Shown: positions 9,490-18,194, counted from the first letter of the stretch. The stretch: 64,000 bases of DNA from Candidatus Poribacteria bacterium (GCA_028818695.1 JAPPNK010000025.1:62001-126000), one strand, 5' to 3'. The notes: generated by a model not told the origin, from the letters alone. Numbers and translations are program-made.

Positions 9490-10348
9490 ACTGGAAGCCG
9501 CCTTTCAAAACTGCCCTGTTCTCTATTTCGCCTACGGGCTGTGCGAGCCTCACGGACCGCAAAACGCCGTCGGGCTGGATGCGCTGAAGGCGCATGCGGT
9601 CGTATGCAAAGCGGCGCGGAAATACGGAGGGATCGCCGCGCCGCCGGACTACTGGCATATCCACGAACTGGGCGGATACGCCTATTGGGCGCACAGCTCC
9701 GTCGGAGAGGTCGAACGGCACTGGATGACCTCCGTTCCGCCATGGATCCATTTTAAAAACATCTGCTACCAGATACGGACGGCGGACGCGCTCGGATTTC
9801 GGGCGGCCGTTCTCCTGACAGGGCATTACGGGCCGAACTGGGAAGATCTCAAAACGTTGACCCAGTTGATTCAACCGTACGCAGCCGTCCGCCTCTACTC
9901 GCTGCCCGACTTTGAGGCGAATCTGCCCGGTATGGACGGCGCGACCGGCGACCACGCCGGGAAAGTCGAAACCTCGTTGCTGTGGGCGTTGGAGCCTGAT
10001 TGCGTCGACATGTCCAGGATGCCTGACAGAGACGACCATGGTCCCCACTTCGCTATGGGCGCGAACGCCTTCGAGGCTGACCGGCGCGTCGGGGAGCGCA
10101 TGGCGGAGGATGAGGCGCGGTTCTTGGGCGAAAAGGCGCGCGAGCTGCTCGAAGCGTATGAAGAGGCGCATCAGGGCAGGGAACCTGCAAACAGGCTGCG
10201 AACCTTCGACGATGCCGAGCGGGTCTGGGAAGAGGCGGTCCTGCCGGCGTTGGGCGAATTCAAGACGATGAACGGGCCGCCCGGTCAAGAGCCGCTGCCG
10301 TCTTCCTCCGTCTGGTCGGCGAATTCGCCCATACCCAAGCGCGGATAG
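9446..10348 (+). CDS. Creatininase-family metal-dependent amidohydrolase
   Basis: A 300-residue protein counted from ATG 9446; another ATG at 9416 would lengthen the overlap with rimI, and neither has a strong ribosome site. The creatininase family is recognised by YGLCEPHGPQNAVGLDA (family form GS.EQHGPHLP..D), LLTGHYGPNWE (GHGGN-type) and GDHAGKVETSLLW (AG..ETS). These carry the metal ligands Glu, His and Asp. Relatives hydrolyse cyclic amides (creatinine) or act in riboflavin/F420 and mycofactocin pathways. Several ligand-region residues deviate (CEPHG instead of EQHG), so the substrate is open. It converges on thuA with only 4 bases between stop codons. Confidence 0.8.
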   Translation: MNPREVRWERMFPDELEAAFQNCPVLYFAYGLCEPHGPQNAVGLDALKAHAVVCKAARKYGGIAAPPDYWHIHELGGYAYWAHSSVGEVERHWMTSVPPWIHFKNICYQIRTADALGFRAAVLLTGHYGPNWEDLKTLTQLIQPYAAVRLYSLPDFEANLPGMDGATGDHAGKVETSLLWALEPDCVDMSRMPDRDDHGPHFAMGANAFEADRRVGERMAEDEARFLGEKARELLEAYEEAHQGREPANRLRTFDDAERVWEEAVLPALGEFKTMNGPPGQEPLPSSSVWSANSPIPKRG

Positions 10349-10352
10349 CGGC

Positions 10353-10976
10353 TTAGCCGCCCGAAGCCCAGCGCGTTCCGTTGACGACCAGCTTCGCAAA
10401 CATTGGATGCTCGCAGGCGGACGGGTCATGCCCAAGCGCAATGTAGCAGACGCGCCCATCTCCGTGCGGCTTTGTCCAGACGACAGGGTGCGCCTCGCCC
10501 TTATGCAGCGCGCTTGCCAGCACCTGCACCCGCGAGTCGTAGTTCAGAATGTACTGCTCGTCCGTCACAAAAAATTCAGCGTCCACGCCGTTTGTGACGG
10601 GATGCTCAACGTTGGTCAGGCTCACCTGATACTGCCGGTAACGCGGGTGCGTCACAAAGTATCCGCCGACGATGTTGCGGTAGTCGGGGTCGCCGCGGAA
10701 TGAATCGGCGGCGCTGTGGATGCCGACATACCCTTTTCCAGAGGCGAGCCAGTTGGAGAGGCCCTCCCGCTGCGCCGGGGAGATATCGCCGACCGTGTAA
10801 TGAAACACGAGCGCGTCGTACGGCTTCAGGTTGTCTCCTTCGAAAACCGACAGATCCTCCTGCGCGGTTTCGATTTCGAAGCCGCCGTCCGCTTCCAACG
10901 CCGCGACCAGATGCGGCTGAATGCCCTTCCAGTCGTGTATGCCTCCGCCGCCGAACACTAGCGTTTTGATGCTCAT
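10353..10976 (-). CDS. ThuA-domain protein (class I glutamine amidotransferase-like)
   Basis: A 207-residue protein with GGAG eight bases before the ATG. It covers a complete ThuA fold: VFGGGGIHDW, YDALVFHYTVGDISPAQ, GKGYVGIHSAADSF, VGGYFVTHPRY, EHPVTNGVDAEF, DEQYIL and the final GRVCYIALGHDPSA. ThuA domains resemble glutamine amidotransferases, but the nucleophilic Cys position is replaced (GIHSA). The family is linked to trehalose and other sugar utilisation and is very common in Planctomycetes and Poribacteria-like genomes next to Gfo/Idh dehydrogenases. It is cytoplasmic, with no signal peptide. Its promoter lies within a palindrome at 11019-11034. Confidence 0.88.
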   Translation of the reverse strand: MSIKTLVFGGGGIHDWKGIQPHLVAALEADGGFEIETAQEDLSVFEGDNLKPYDALVFHYTVGDISPAQREGLSNWLASGKGYVGIHSAADSFRGDPDYRNIVGGYFVTHPRYRQYQVSLTNVEHPVTNGVDAEFFVTDEQYILNYDSRVQVLASALHKGEAHPVVWTKPHGDGRVCYIALGHDPSACEHPMFAKLVVNGTRWASGG

Positions 10977-11024
10977 CCGTATCGCTCCATATTCTGTTCA
11001 TGAAGAATGTTGATTGACGCGCTA

Positions 11025-11053
11025 TGTATAGCGCTTTCAGCCCTGCGCGTCAA
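11025..11053 (-). promoter_or_regulatory. Promoter of the thuA gene overlapped by a palindrome (11019-11034)
   Basis: Minus-strand TTGACG, 17 bases, TATACA. The -10 box sits inside GCGCTATACATAGCGC, an inverted repeat with two perfect 7-base arms around AC. A repressor bound there would cover the -10 and start site. Operator function is inferred from position and symmetry. Confidence 0.55.
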
Positions 11054-11098
11054 CGCCCTCATCCCCCATTCCAGCATAAAATGAGTACAGAAGCTGTC

Positions 11099-11126
11099 CG
11101 CGCGCCGTTCTTGCGCGGAGAATGAC
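11099..11126. repeat. Degenerate REP-like palindrome
   Basis: Read on the minus strand, this stretch resembles the REP core seen at 23311-23330 (GTCATTC..CGCGCAAG..), with several substitutions that weaken the hairpin. It is probably a decayed copy. Confidence 0.35.
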
Positions 11127-11160
11127 GGCAAGAAGGCGGGGCGGGTCCGAAACGCCGATA

Positions 11161-11189
11161 TAGACGCGCAGCCAGATTGGCGTTATAAT
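11161..11189 (+). promoter_or_regulatory. Promoter for the TonB-dependent receptor gene
   Basis: TAGACG, 17 bases, perfect TATAAT. It predicts a leader of about 50 bases with GAGAGGATG before the ATG at 11248. The leader is too short for a cobalamin riboswitch. Confidence 0.6.
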
Positions 11190-11247
11190 TCCCCATGTTG
11201 GAATCAGCTCATTTCGGGCGATCTACTGCTGGCTGAGAGGATGTCTC

Positions 11248-13782
11248 ATGAAGCGAACTGAATTATGGAAATGTGTCTTATGGACGGCGGCGTTCGCGTC
11301 ATTGCTCTTTGGCGCAGCTCTTCAAGCCGACCAGCATGAAGAAGAGGAACCAGCCGAAGAAACAGAATCTTCAACAGAAATGGAGCTAGACCCTGTCGTC
11401 ACGGTAGGGACGCGCGCTCCTGAACGCAGCCGACTCAACTCGCCCGCCCCTGTCGATGTCATCACCGAAGCGCAGATGCGGCAAACGGGGCATACCGAAC
11501 TGGGGCGCATCCTGCAAACGCTTGCGCCGTCTTTTAACTTCTCCAGCTCCTCCATCTCCGACGGAACGGACGCGCTCCGTCCGGCGACGCTGCGCGGGCT
11601 TGGGCCTGACCAGGCGCTGGTTCTTGTGAACGGAAAACGGCGCCACGGAAGCGCGCTCATCCATGTCAATACCTCCGTCGGACGCGGAACCGCCGGCGTC
11701 GATATGAACGCCATACCGGCAGCCGCCATCAAGCGCGTGGAGATTCTGCGCGACGGCGCCTCCGCTCAGTACGGCACCGACGCCATCGCCGGCGTCATGA
11801 ACATCGTCCTGAAAGACGACTTTACGGGCGGCTTTTCAACCTCTTACGGAATCACCCATGAAGGCGACGGCGCGACGACGCTTCTGAACGCCTACCACAG
11901 CCTGCGGCTTGGAAAAGAAGGTTCGCTGCATATCGCGGCGGAATTCCGCGACCGAGAAGCGACCAACCGCGCCGGACTCACCGGAAACGTTCAATTTCCA
12001 AGCACAACGCTTGTGGAAGGCAGCGATCCGCCGATGATCGAATCGGACCCCGGCAGCAAAGAGGCGAAATTTGACCGGCTCAACTTCCGACTGGGCGACG
12101 CCGCCTCGACGCAATACGCGCTCATGTTGAACGGCTCTATGCCTGTCAGCGGGTACGATGTGTACGGGTTCGTTGATATTTCCTCCCGAAACAACGAGAG
12201 CGCGGGCTTCTATCGGCGCGCCAACCAGCTCGATAGAAATCCTGAAGGCTCGCTCTATCCAGACGGCTTTCTTCCGCTCATCAATACGGACATCTTCGAT
12301 TATTCGATCGGTGTCGGGGCTAAAAAAGAGCTGGACAACGGCATGCGAATCGACGCAAGCCTTGTAACGGGGCTGAATACGTTCGACTTCAACATCAGCA
12401 ATTCGCACAACGCCTCGCGCGTCGCCGCCAACGGCGCGAACGCGGACGAAACCTCGGCGGACGCGGGCGGTCTTAGCCTAGCGCTGTCGACAGCGAATCT
12501 CGATTTCGCGTATCCGTTCATAGAAGCAGGGCATCTGGCTTGGGGCGCCGAATTCCGCCTCGATAGGTACCAAATTCAAGAGGGCGAGGAGCTGTCCTAT
12601 GAAGATTACGACGGCCCAGGCGGAGCCGCCGCCGGCATTCAGGTCTTCCCAGGGTTCCAACCCTCTAACATCGTGGACGAAAGCCGCACGGCAATCTCCG
12701 GATACGCCGACCTTGAGCTGAATTTGAGCGAGGCGTTTCTAATTAGCCCTGCCGTCCGCGTTGAAAATTACAGCGACTTCGGCGCGACCGCCAACGGCAA
12801 GATCGCCGCGCGGCTGGAGCTCACGGAGGAGCTTGCGTTCCGATCCTCTATCAGCACCGGCTTTCGGGCGCCGTCTATGCAGCAGCTGTACTTCAACAAT
12901 GTCAGCACGCAGTTCAACATTGACCCTGTGACGGGCGAAAACATTCCGCAGGAGATTGGCACCTTCCGCAACGACAGCGACATCGCAAAGGCGATCGGAA
13001 TACCGGAGCTGAGCGAAGAGACCGCCGTCAACATTGGCGGGGGCGTCATCATGCGTCCGCATGCGCAATTCACCGTGACGGCGGATGTGTACCGCATCGC
13101 CATTGAAGACCGCATCATCATCAGCGGCCGGGTTCAGGGCGGCGACGAGGCGGTACCCGCCAATGTGCGAACCGCGCTTGCGTCCGCCGGCGTCGCCGGG
13201 GCGCAGTTCTTCATGAACGCTGCGGACACCGAAACGAACGGCATGGATGTGGTGGCGACCTACATGCAGCCGGTCGGCGACAGCGGCGTTCTGACGTTGA
13301 GCGTCGCGGGCAATGTGACGGAGACGGAGATCACCGATGTGAACCTGCCCGCCGATCTGCCCGAATCGCTCTTTTCGGAGCAGGACCGCTCCATCATTGA
13401 AACGTGGCAGCCGAAAGATCGGTTCTCATGGTCGGCGCGGTATAGAGGCGCCGGGCTTGACATCGATCTTGCCGCGCACCGCTACGGCGAATACACTGTC
13501 ATTGACGGCGGAAGGAGCCAGACCTATTCGCCCAAGATCGTTACGGACGCCCAGATCGCCTTCAACATCAGCGATACGGCTCGGTTGAAATTCGGGGCGA
13601 ACAACCTTTTCAACGCGACGCCGGACGCGAACAAGATCGGGCAGGCGCGGGGCGGAACGATCCTTGACGCCAACGGCAATGCGATCGTCGATTCGCCGGG
13701 CGTTTTTGCGTATTCGCGCAGAGCCGCCCCGTTTGGTTTCAACGGCGCGCTTTACTATGTCGGCTGGGAGCTGGCATACTAA
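11248..13782 (+). CDS. TonB-dependent outer-membrane receptor
   Basis: An 844-residue protein with a signal peptide (VLWTAAFASLLFGAALQA). A Glu-rich TonB-box region follows, containing ELDPVVTVGTRAPERS. The plug domain spans about residues 55-190 (DVITEAQMRQTGHTELGRIL, LRGLGPDQALVLVNGKRRH, IPAAAIKRVEILRDGASAQYG, DAIAGVMNIVLK). The remainder is a barrel with the usual FRAPSMQQLYF and a terminal aromatic residue (YYVGWELAY). The plug motif VNGKRRH..ALIHVN is typical of receptors grouped with FepA/BtuB- and carbohydrate-type receptors; the ligand is undetermined. Cobalamin is conceivable because a cobalamin adenosyltransferase lies 300 bases downstream. TonB, ExbB and ExbD are not in the window. 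Confidence 0.93.
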   Translation: MKRTELWKCVLWTAAFASLLFGAALQADQHEEEEPAEETESSTEMELDPVVTVGTRAPERSRLNSPAPVDVITEAQMRQTGHTELGRILQTLAPSFNFSSSSISDGTDALRPATLRGLGPDQALVLVNGKRRHGSALIHVNTSVGRGTAGVDMNAIPAAAIKRVEILRDGASAQYGTDAIAGVMNIVLKDDFTGGFSTSYGITHEGDGATTLLNAYHSLRLGKEGSLHIAAEFRDREATNRAGLTGNVQFPSTTLVEGSDPPMIESDPGSKEAKFDRLNFRLGDAASTQYALMLNGSMPVSGYDVYGFVDISSRNNESAGFYRRANQLDRNPEGSLYPDGFLPLINTDIFDYSIGVGAKKELDNGMRIDASLVTGLNTFDFNISNSHNASRVAANGANADETSADAGGLSLALSTANLDFAYPFIEAGHLAWGAEFRLDRYQIQEGEELSYEDYDGPGGAAAGIQVFPGFQPSNIVDESRTAISGYADLELNLSEAFLISPAVRVENYSDFGATANGKIAARLELTEELAFRSSISTGFRAPSMQQLYFNNVSTQFNIDPVTGENIPQEIGTFRNDSDIAKAIGIPELSEETAVNIGGGVIMRPHAQFTVTADVYRIAIEDRIIISGRVQGGDEAVPANVRTALASAGVAGAQFFMNAADTETNGMDVVATYMQPVGDSGVLTLSVAGNVTETEITDVNLPADLPESLFSEQDRSIIETWQPKDRFSWSARYRGAGLDIDLAAHRYGEYTVIDGGRSQTYSPKIVTDAQIAFNISDTARLKFGANNLFNATPDANKIGQARGGTILDANGNAIVDSPGVFAYSRRAAPFGFNGALYYVGWELAY

Positions 13783-13810
13783 AGACGGGCATCAACATTG
13801 GGAGGAAGAA

Positions 13811-14092
13811 ATGAGCGCGAGCATCTTTGAAGAAGCGGCCTCTGAGTTTCTGTCCATCTTGCCGGAAGAGTTTGTCACACATCTCACGAACGCCAAGCGG
13901 GAGATCCTGTTGGGCGTGAAATCCTGCGTTGACGAGTGCGTCAACGAGGCGGTCCAGACCCTGGACGCTTGTGTCGAACTCTCTAAACAGAAACGCGCCC
14001 GCCGGTCGAAATCGTCCGAGGGAGAGCGGGTCGACATCGAAGAAGAGGGAGAAGAGGAAGCAGACGGCGAAACCGCCGAAACAGTCGCGTGA
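13811..14092 (+). CDS. Small acidic-tailed protein of unknown function
   Basis: A 93-residue protein; ATG 13811 is preceded by GGGAGGAAG at good spacing, so it is very likely translated. Residues 1-60 look helical with two cysteines (KSCVDECVNEAVQTLDACVEL adds a third, spaced like a helix). A basic patch (KQKRARRSK) and a strongly acidic tail (DIEEEGEEEAD) follow. I do not recognise a family. It sits 28 bases after the TonB receptor and its TGA overlaps the GTG of the cobalamin adenosyltransferase gene by four bases, so it is probably translationally coupled. The mix of helix, basic patch and acidic tail suggests a binding or chaperone role, but that is a guess. Confidence 0.6.
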   Translation: MSASIFEEAASEFLSILPEEFVTHLTNAKREILLGVKSCVDECVNEAVQTLDACVELSKQKRARRSKSSEGERVDIEEEGEEEADGETAETVA

Positions 14093-14649
14093 GTTCACAT
14101 CGGAAGATCTACACCAAGCGCGGCGACAGCGGACAGACCGATCTCTTCGGCGCGGGGCGAATCTCTAAAAGCTCGCCCCGCATGGAAGCGATTGGAGCCG
14201 TTGACGAGCTGAACGCCTTTCTTGGAGCGGCAGACGCGGAGCTGGACGCGCGAAACAGCGACCTGCTGGACATCCTGGCGGTTTCGCAAGCGCGCCTCTT
14301 TGAGCTGGGAGCCGACCTTGCCGCGCCGAAAAACGACTCGCCCATGATGGATGAGGACGCGGCGAGCGCCCTTGAGCGCGGCATAGACCTGCTTGAAAAG
14401 GAGCTTCCGCCGCTGAAGCAGTTCATTCTGCCGAGGGGGAACCGCGCCGCGGCGGCGTTTCATACAGCGCGGGCGGTCTGCCGGCGGGCGGAACGGCGCG
14501 TCGCGGCTCTTGTCGAAAAGGAGCCTGTCAACCCTACCGCGCTCATCTTCCTGAACCGCCTGTCCGATCTGCTTTTTGTTGCGGCGCGCGCTGTCGTTCT
14601 CCGAGACGGAAAAGATGAAACGGTATGGACGCCAAAGGAGAATCAATGA
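14089..14649 (+). CDS. PduO-type cob(I)alamin adenosyltransferase
   Basis: A 186-residue enzyme starting at GTG within GTGA, coupled to the preceding small gene. The family signature is clear: IYTKRGDSGQTDLFGAGR at the N-terminus (ATP binding), then RMEAIGAVDELNAFLGAA, a helical bundle, FILPRGNRAAAAFHTARAVCRRAER and FLNRLSDLLFVAARA. These correspond to the PduO/MMAB fold, which transfers adenosyl from ATP to Co(I) in cobalamin. The usual TGDxG is RGDSG here. Adenosylcobalamin-using enzymes are not in the window. The stop overlaps the next ATG (ATGA). Confidence 0.93.
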   Translation: MSSHRKIYTKRGDSGQTDLFGAGRISKSSPRMEAIGAVDELNAFLGAADAELDARNSDLLDILAVSQARLFELGADLAAPKNDSPMMDEDAASALERGIDLLEKELPPLKQFILPRGNRAAAAFHTARAVCRRAERRVAALVEKEPVNPTALIFLNRLSDLLFVAARAVVLRDGKDETVWTPKENQ

Positions 14650-15023
14650 CCGAAAGCAAAGGCAAACTGCTCATCATCGCGGACCTGTTCTTCTTTGCCA
14701 AACTGCTGGAAGGCGCCAAAGTCCTCGGATATGAGGCGACTGGGGCGGGAAATCTAGAGATTGCGCGGCGGCGCCTTAAAGAAAACGAATTCATCGCCGC
14801 GCTCGTCTCAATGGACAAGGACGGGTTTGACTGGGTCGGGTTCATCCAAGAGGTGAAGTCGGGACCGCTTGCCGACACGCTGCCGCTGCTCGCCTTCGGA
14901 AGCCATATGAACGTTGAAGCGTTTCGAAGAGCGGAGGAGCTTGGAGTCGACATCGTCGCTTCCAACTCGCGCGTCGCCTCCGAATTGCCGTATCTGATCG
15001 GAGCGTTGACCGACTACGCCTGA
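14646..15023 (+). CDS. Degenerate receiver-like (CheY-fold) protein
   Basis: A 125-residue single-domain protein coupled to the adenosyltransferase by ATGA. Predicted alternating strands and helices follow the response-regulator order: KLLIIADLFFFAKLLEGA, AALVSMDKDGFDW, LPLLAFGSHMNVEAFRRAEELG, DIVASNSRVASELP. An Asp (SMD) sits at the end of the third strand where the phosphoacceptor belongs. The acidic pair after strand 1 is reduced to one Asp, and the conserved Lys of strand 5 is replaced (ASNS). It is therefore probably a pseudo-receiver used for protein contacts. No kinase is nearby. It ends one base before the convergent sulfatase stop. Confidence 0.6.
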   Translation: MTESKGKLLIIADLFFFAKLLEGAKVLGYEATGAGNLEIARRRLKENEFIAALVSMDKDGFDWVGFIQEVKSGPLADTLPLLAFGSHMNVEAFRRAEELGVDIVASNSRVASELPYLIGALTDYA

Positions 15024-15024
15024 A

Positions 15025-16338
15025 TCATGCCGCCTTAATGACGGGCGCCGCCTCGCCCGCCTCAACCATGCGCCGAATGAGACGTTCGCGCATCTCCTCA
15101 GCCGCCGAACGCCAAGCGGGGCGGCCAATCAGATTCGTCAGCTCATACGGGTCGGCGTCCAGATCGTAAAGGTACTGCTCAACATACCTGTCGGAGCCTG
15201 AATCTCTGCCGCCGCTCTTGTCGGGCGCGTCCACGCCGTATTTCCAGCGATGCGTCCGCACGGCGCGCCCAACCTGCGCCTCGCTGATCTGGACGAACAT
15301 CTCCTCATGCCAGCTGTCAACCGCCTCCGCCTCTCCCCGCAGCAGCGGCAGAATCGACCGCCCCTGCATCGCGTCGGGAACGGGTATGCCGGCCCCGTCC
15401 AGCAGCGTCGGCGGAAGATCGATCAGGCTGACAAGCTGCGGAAGGCGCCCTCCGCCTTGAAAACCGGGTCCATGAAACGCCGTTGGGACGCGAATGGAGC
15501 TTTCATGGCAGGACCGCTTATACTCGCCGTTGCGCGTCTTAAAATGGCAGCCGTGATCCGATGTGAAGAGGAGAATCGTGTTGTCTAAAATGCCGAGGCT
15601 TTTGAGAGCGTCCAGCAAACGCCCCAGCGCTTCGTCCAACCGCTTCACCATGCCGTAATACCCGGCGAGATGCTGATGCGTTGAACCGCCCAGCGCCGCC
15701 AGATCGGGCGGCGTCCACCTGCCGGCGTAACGCTCCCGATACCCGTCCGGCGGCGGGTAGTCGTCCACCTGATTTTGATGATGCGGCTCCAGGTATGAGG
15801 TGAAGAGAAAGAACGGGCGGTCTCCCTGAACCGCGTCAATGTATCGAATCGCGGCGTCGGTCTGCGCGTCCACGCGGTATCCCGGCAGGCGGACCGGCTG
15901 ATCGTCGTTGTCGTACATGACCGTTTCATACGGCCAAGAGGTGAACTCCAGCACATTGGAGGCGAGCCAGTAATCGTATCCGAATCGTTTTGAGGCGGGA
16001 ACGGGACCCGCCCCTCCGCGGTCGTTTAGGTGCCATTTGCCGATGTAGCCCGTGTTGTAGCCGGCGTCTTTGAAGAGCGTCCCGAGCGTGACGGAGCCGT
16101 CCGGCAGAGGGATCCCGTTTCGGAAGCATCCCGTCGTTGTCGCGTAGAGGCCCGTTTGGAGGCATGAGCGGGCGGGACCGCACACCGGCTGGCATGTGAA
16201 CGAACGGGCGACATGCGTTCCGCGCGTCGCCATTCGGTCGAAATTCGGGGTGAGGTCTAGAGGGTTGCCATGCAGTCCTGAAGTGTCCCACCGCTGCTGG
16301 TCTGTAAAAAAGACGATGACGTTCGGGCGCTCGCTCAT
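15025..16338 (-). CDS. Cys-type arylsulfatase
   Basis: A 437-residue sulfatase with AAGGAG before the ATG. The N-terminal metal site is NVIVFFTDQQRWD. The maturation motif C53-G-P-A-R, in QPVCGPARSCLQTG, fits C-x-P-x-R, so the Cys should be converted to formylglycine. A second metal site is LLFTSDHGCHF. No signal peptide is visible, so it is predicted to be cytoplasmic or exported by an unseen route. Relatives desulfate polysaccharides, choline or phosphonate-type substrates; abundant sulfatases are typical of marine and sponge-associated heterotrophs. The formylglycine-generating enzyme is not in the window. Confidence 0.92.
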   Translation of the reverse strand: MSERPNVIVFFTDQQRWDTSGLHGNPLDLTPNFDRMATRGTHVARSFTCQPVCGPARSCLQTGLYATTTGCFRNGIPLPDGSVTLGTLFKDAGYNTGYIGKWHLNDRGGAGPVPASKRFGYDYWLASNVLEFTSWPYETVMYDNDDQPVRLPGYRVDAQTDAAIRYIDAVQGDRPFFLFTSYLEPHHQNQVDDYPPPDGYRERYAGRWTPPDLAALGGSTHQHLAGYYGMVKRLDEALGRLLDALKSLGILDNTILLFTSDHGCHFKTRNGEYKRSCHESSIRVPTAFHGPGFQGGGRLPQLVSLIDLPPTLLDGAGIPVPDAMQGRSILPLLRGEAEAVDSWHEEMFVQISEAQVGRAVRTHRWKYGVDAPDKSGGRDSGSDRYVEQYLYDLDADPYELTNLIGRPAWRSAAEEMRERLIRRMVEAGEAAPVIKAA

Positions 16339-16636
16339 CCGTTTCTCCTTAGGGGTTGGCAGCGCATTCTATCGCATACGGACGCAGGGATCAAACGCTG
16401 TATGATAAAGGCATTCTTTACAAACGATGATATGCGAAAATCCTGTTCAAATCGGATACATCGTCACTCCTCGAAAGCCATGTCCTCGTGAAAACGGGGA
16501 ACGAGGAGGGAATCCAGAGTTCTTCCAGACAGACTCCACATTACAAACGGCTCTAAAATCAAATCATCGTATGTAGAGACTGCCGCTTCGCCGCTCTCCT
16601 TGCAAAAACGCTTTCAATAGAGAATAATATAGAGGC
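16339..16636. other. 298-base spacer between sulfatase and tRNA-Lys
   Basis: It holds the sulfatase promoter and, close to the tRNA, TTGCAA (16600) and TAATAT (16625) at a 19-base spacing, a weak tRNA promoter candidate. I see no open frame with a ribosome site and no THI-box-like element. Confidence 0.5.
16366..16394 (-). promoter_or_regulatory. Promoter for the sulfatase gene
   Basis: Minus-strand TTGATC, 17 bases, TAGAAT, about 28 bases upstream of the ATG. Confidence 0.6.
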
Positions 16637-16711
16637 GCGTCGTTAGCTCAATGGTAGAGCCGCGGACTCTTAATCCGTTGGTTGAAGGTTCGAGTCCTTC
16701 ACGGCGCACCA
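16637..16711 (+). tRNA. tRNA-Lys (anticodon CTT)
   Basis: A full cloverleaf can be drawn. The acceptor GCGTCGT pairs with ACGGCGC (one G-U). The D arm is GCTC..GAGC and the anticodon stem GCGGA/TCCGT encloses CTCTTAA. The T arm GAAGG-TTCGAGT-CCTTC is perfect. The anticodon CTT reads AAG (Lys). The discriminator base is A and CCA is encoded at 16709-16711. thiG starts 24 bases later, so the tRNA is probably cut from a shared transcript. Confidence 0.95.
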
Positions 16712-16735
16712 ACCAAACGCAGGCAGTAAAGAGCC

Positions 16736-17515
16736 ATGAACAACGACACGTTCCAGATCGCCGGCCAAGAATATGAATCGCGGCTGCTTCTCGGCTCCGC
16801 GCAGTATCCGAGCCAGCAGATCGCGCTGGACGCCATCGACGCGAGCGGAGCCGAGATCGTCACCGCCGCCGTTCGCCGAGTCGACCTAAACGACGCGAGC
16901 GGACAGGGTCTGATCGCCGCTCTGCGCGAACGCGGGAAGACGATACTTCCCAACACCGCCGGATGCTACACCGCAAAAGACGCCGTCCTGACCGCCCAGC
17001 TCGCCCGCGAGGCGCTGGAAACAGACCTCATCAAGCTGGAGGTGGTCGGAGACGAGCGGACGCTTTTTCCAGACATTGAACAGCTGCTCAAAGCGGCTGA
17101 GGAGTTGGTTGCGGACGGATTTACCGTGCTGCCCTACACGAACGACGACCCGATCGCCGCGCAGAGGTTGGAGGACATCGGGTGCGCCGCCGTGATGCCT
17201 CTTGGGGCGCCGATCGGCTCTGGGCTTGGGATACGCAACCCGCACAATATCTCCATCATCCGCGAGATGATCTCCGTCCCAATGATTGTGGACGCGGGGG
17301 TCGGCGCCGCCTCGGACGCGGCGGTCGCAATGGAACTCGGCTGCGACGCCGTTTTGACGAACACCGCAGTGGCGGGCGCGCGCCTCCCCATTCAGATGGC
17401 GCAGGCGATGAAACTCGCCATTGAAGCGGGCCGTCTCTCCTATCTTTCGGGGCGCATACCGAAGCGGCTTTACGCCCAGGCGTCCAGCCCGCTTAAAGGC
17501 CTTGTCGGCGAATGA
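16736..17515 (+). CDS. thiG: Thiazole synthase ThiG
   Basis: A 259-residue TIM-barrel enzyme that joins deoxyxylulose 5-phosphate, a glycine/tyrosine-derived imine and ThiS-bound sulfur to form the thiazole of thiamin. Motifs in order: [39 protein letters not shown], the Schiff-base Lys K100 in [42 protein letters not shown] and [15 protein letters not shown]. Length is normal. The start codon lies 24 bases after tRNA-Lys. The stop overlaps thiE (ATGA). thiS, thiF, thiO/thiH and thiC are not adjacent; the only beta-grasp carrier in the window is the MoaD-like protein at 602-865. No TPP riboswitch was recognised upstream. Confidence 0.95.
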   Translation: MNNDTFQIAGQEYESRLLLGSAQYPSQQIALDAIDASGAEIVTAAVRRVDLNDASGQGLIAALRERGKTILPNTAGCYTAKDAVLTAQLAREALETDLIKLEVVGDERTLFPDIEQLLKAAEELVADGFTVLPYTNDDPIAAQRLEDIGCAAVMPLGAPIGSGLGIRNPHNISIIREMISVPMIVDAGVGAASDAAVAMELGCDAVLTNTAVAGARLPIQMAQAMKLAIEAGRLSYLSGRIPKRLYAQASSPLKGLVGE

Positions 17516-18189
17516 GCGGCGGCAAGCGGAGGGGCGCCGTTCAGCTGCGCCCAAGAGACCGCGTCTGCTTCATTGCGGCGCCTGAGCAGGCGCGCTGTCC
17601 GTTGACGCAGACGGTCCGCCAAACGGCGCAGGGAGGAGCTGGACTGATTCAGCTGCGCGATAAAACGTCTCCCGCCGATGCGCTCAAGCTCCTTGCCGAA
17701 AATCTGCGCGCCGCCCTCCGTCCGACAGGCGCGCGCCTCATCGTGAACGGAAACATTGAGGTCGCCGAGGCGGTTGAAGCGGATGGGGCGCATCTGCCGG
17801 AGCGCGCGTCTATAGAGCAAGCGCGGGCGCGGCTTGGCAAAACGGCTCTCATCGGTTATTCCGCCCATTCCGTCGATGGACTGCGCCGAGCCGAAGACGC
17901 GGGCGCCGATTACGCCTTTCTTTCCCCCGTTTTTCCGACGCGCAGCAAGCCGGGCGCCGCTCCGCTTGGATTGAAACGGTTTGAGCGCGCCGCGTCCCAA
18001 ACCGCCCTGCCGGTGTACGCCCTTGGCGGAATTCAGCCCGACAACGCGCGCTTGTGCCTTGAAGCGGGGGCGTTTGGCGTCGCGGCGTTGTCCGCTTTTT
18101 CTGACTCGAACGACGCCGCCGACGCCGCCCGCCGATTTCTGAACGTCTTAGAAGCCTACGACCAAAGCGCATCAACAAAAGAAGGATGA
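17512..18189 (+). CDS. thiE: Thiamine-phosphate synthase ThiE (or TenI-like paralogue)
   Basis: A 225-residue TIM-barrel protein coupled to thiG. Motifs: [15 protein letters not shown] (pyrimidine-PP/Mg site), [41 protein letters not shown] and PVYALGGI. These fit the enzyme that couples HMP-PP to thiazole phosphate. The usual NDR..LA at the second Mg site reads NGNIEVA here, losing one Asp, and VHLGQ is AHLPE. Thiazole tautomerase TenI, a close relative often encoded with thiG, is therefore a real alternative. Confidence 0.82.
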   Translation: MSGGKRRGAVQLRPRDRVCFIAAPEQARCPLTQTVRQTAQGGAGLIQLRDKTSPADALKLLAENLRAALRPTGARLIVNGNIEVAEAVEADGAHLPERASIEQARARLGKTALIGYSAHSVDGLRRAEDAGADYAFLSPVFPTRSKPGAAPLGLKRFERAASQTALPVYALGGIQPDNARLCLEAGAFGVAALSAFSDSNDAADAARRFLNVLEAYDQSASTKEG

Positions 18190-18194
18190 CCTAG

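Noticed and set aside
11196-11247. Cobalamin riboswitch before the TonB receptor
   Set aside because: The predicted leader is about 50 bases and contains no B12-box-like sequence; the aptamer needs about 200.
16712-16735. TPP riboswitch before thiG
   Set aside because: Only 24 bases lie between the tRNA and thiG, too few for the aptamer, and none was seen upstream of the tRNA.
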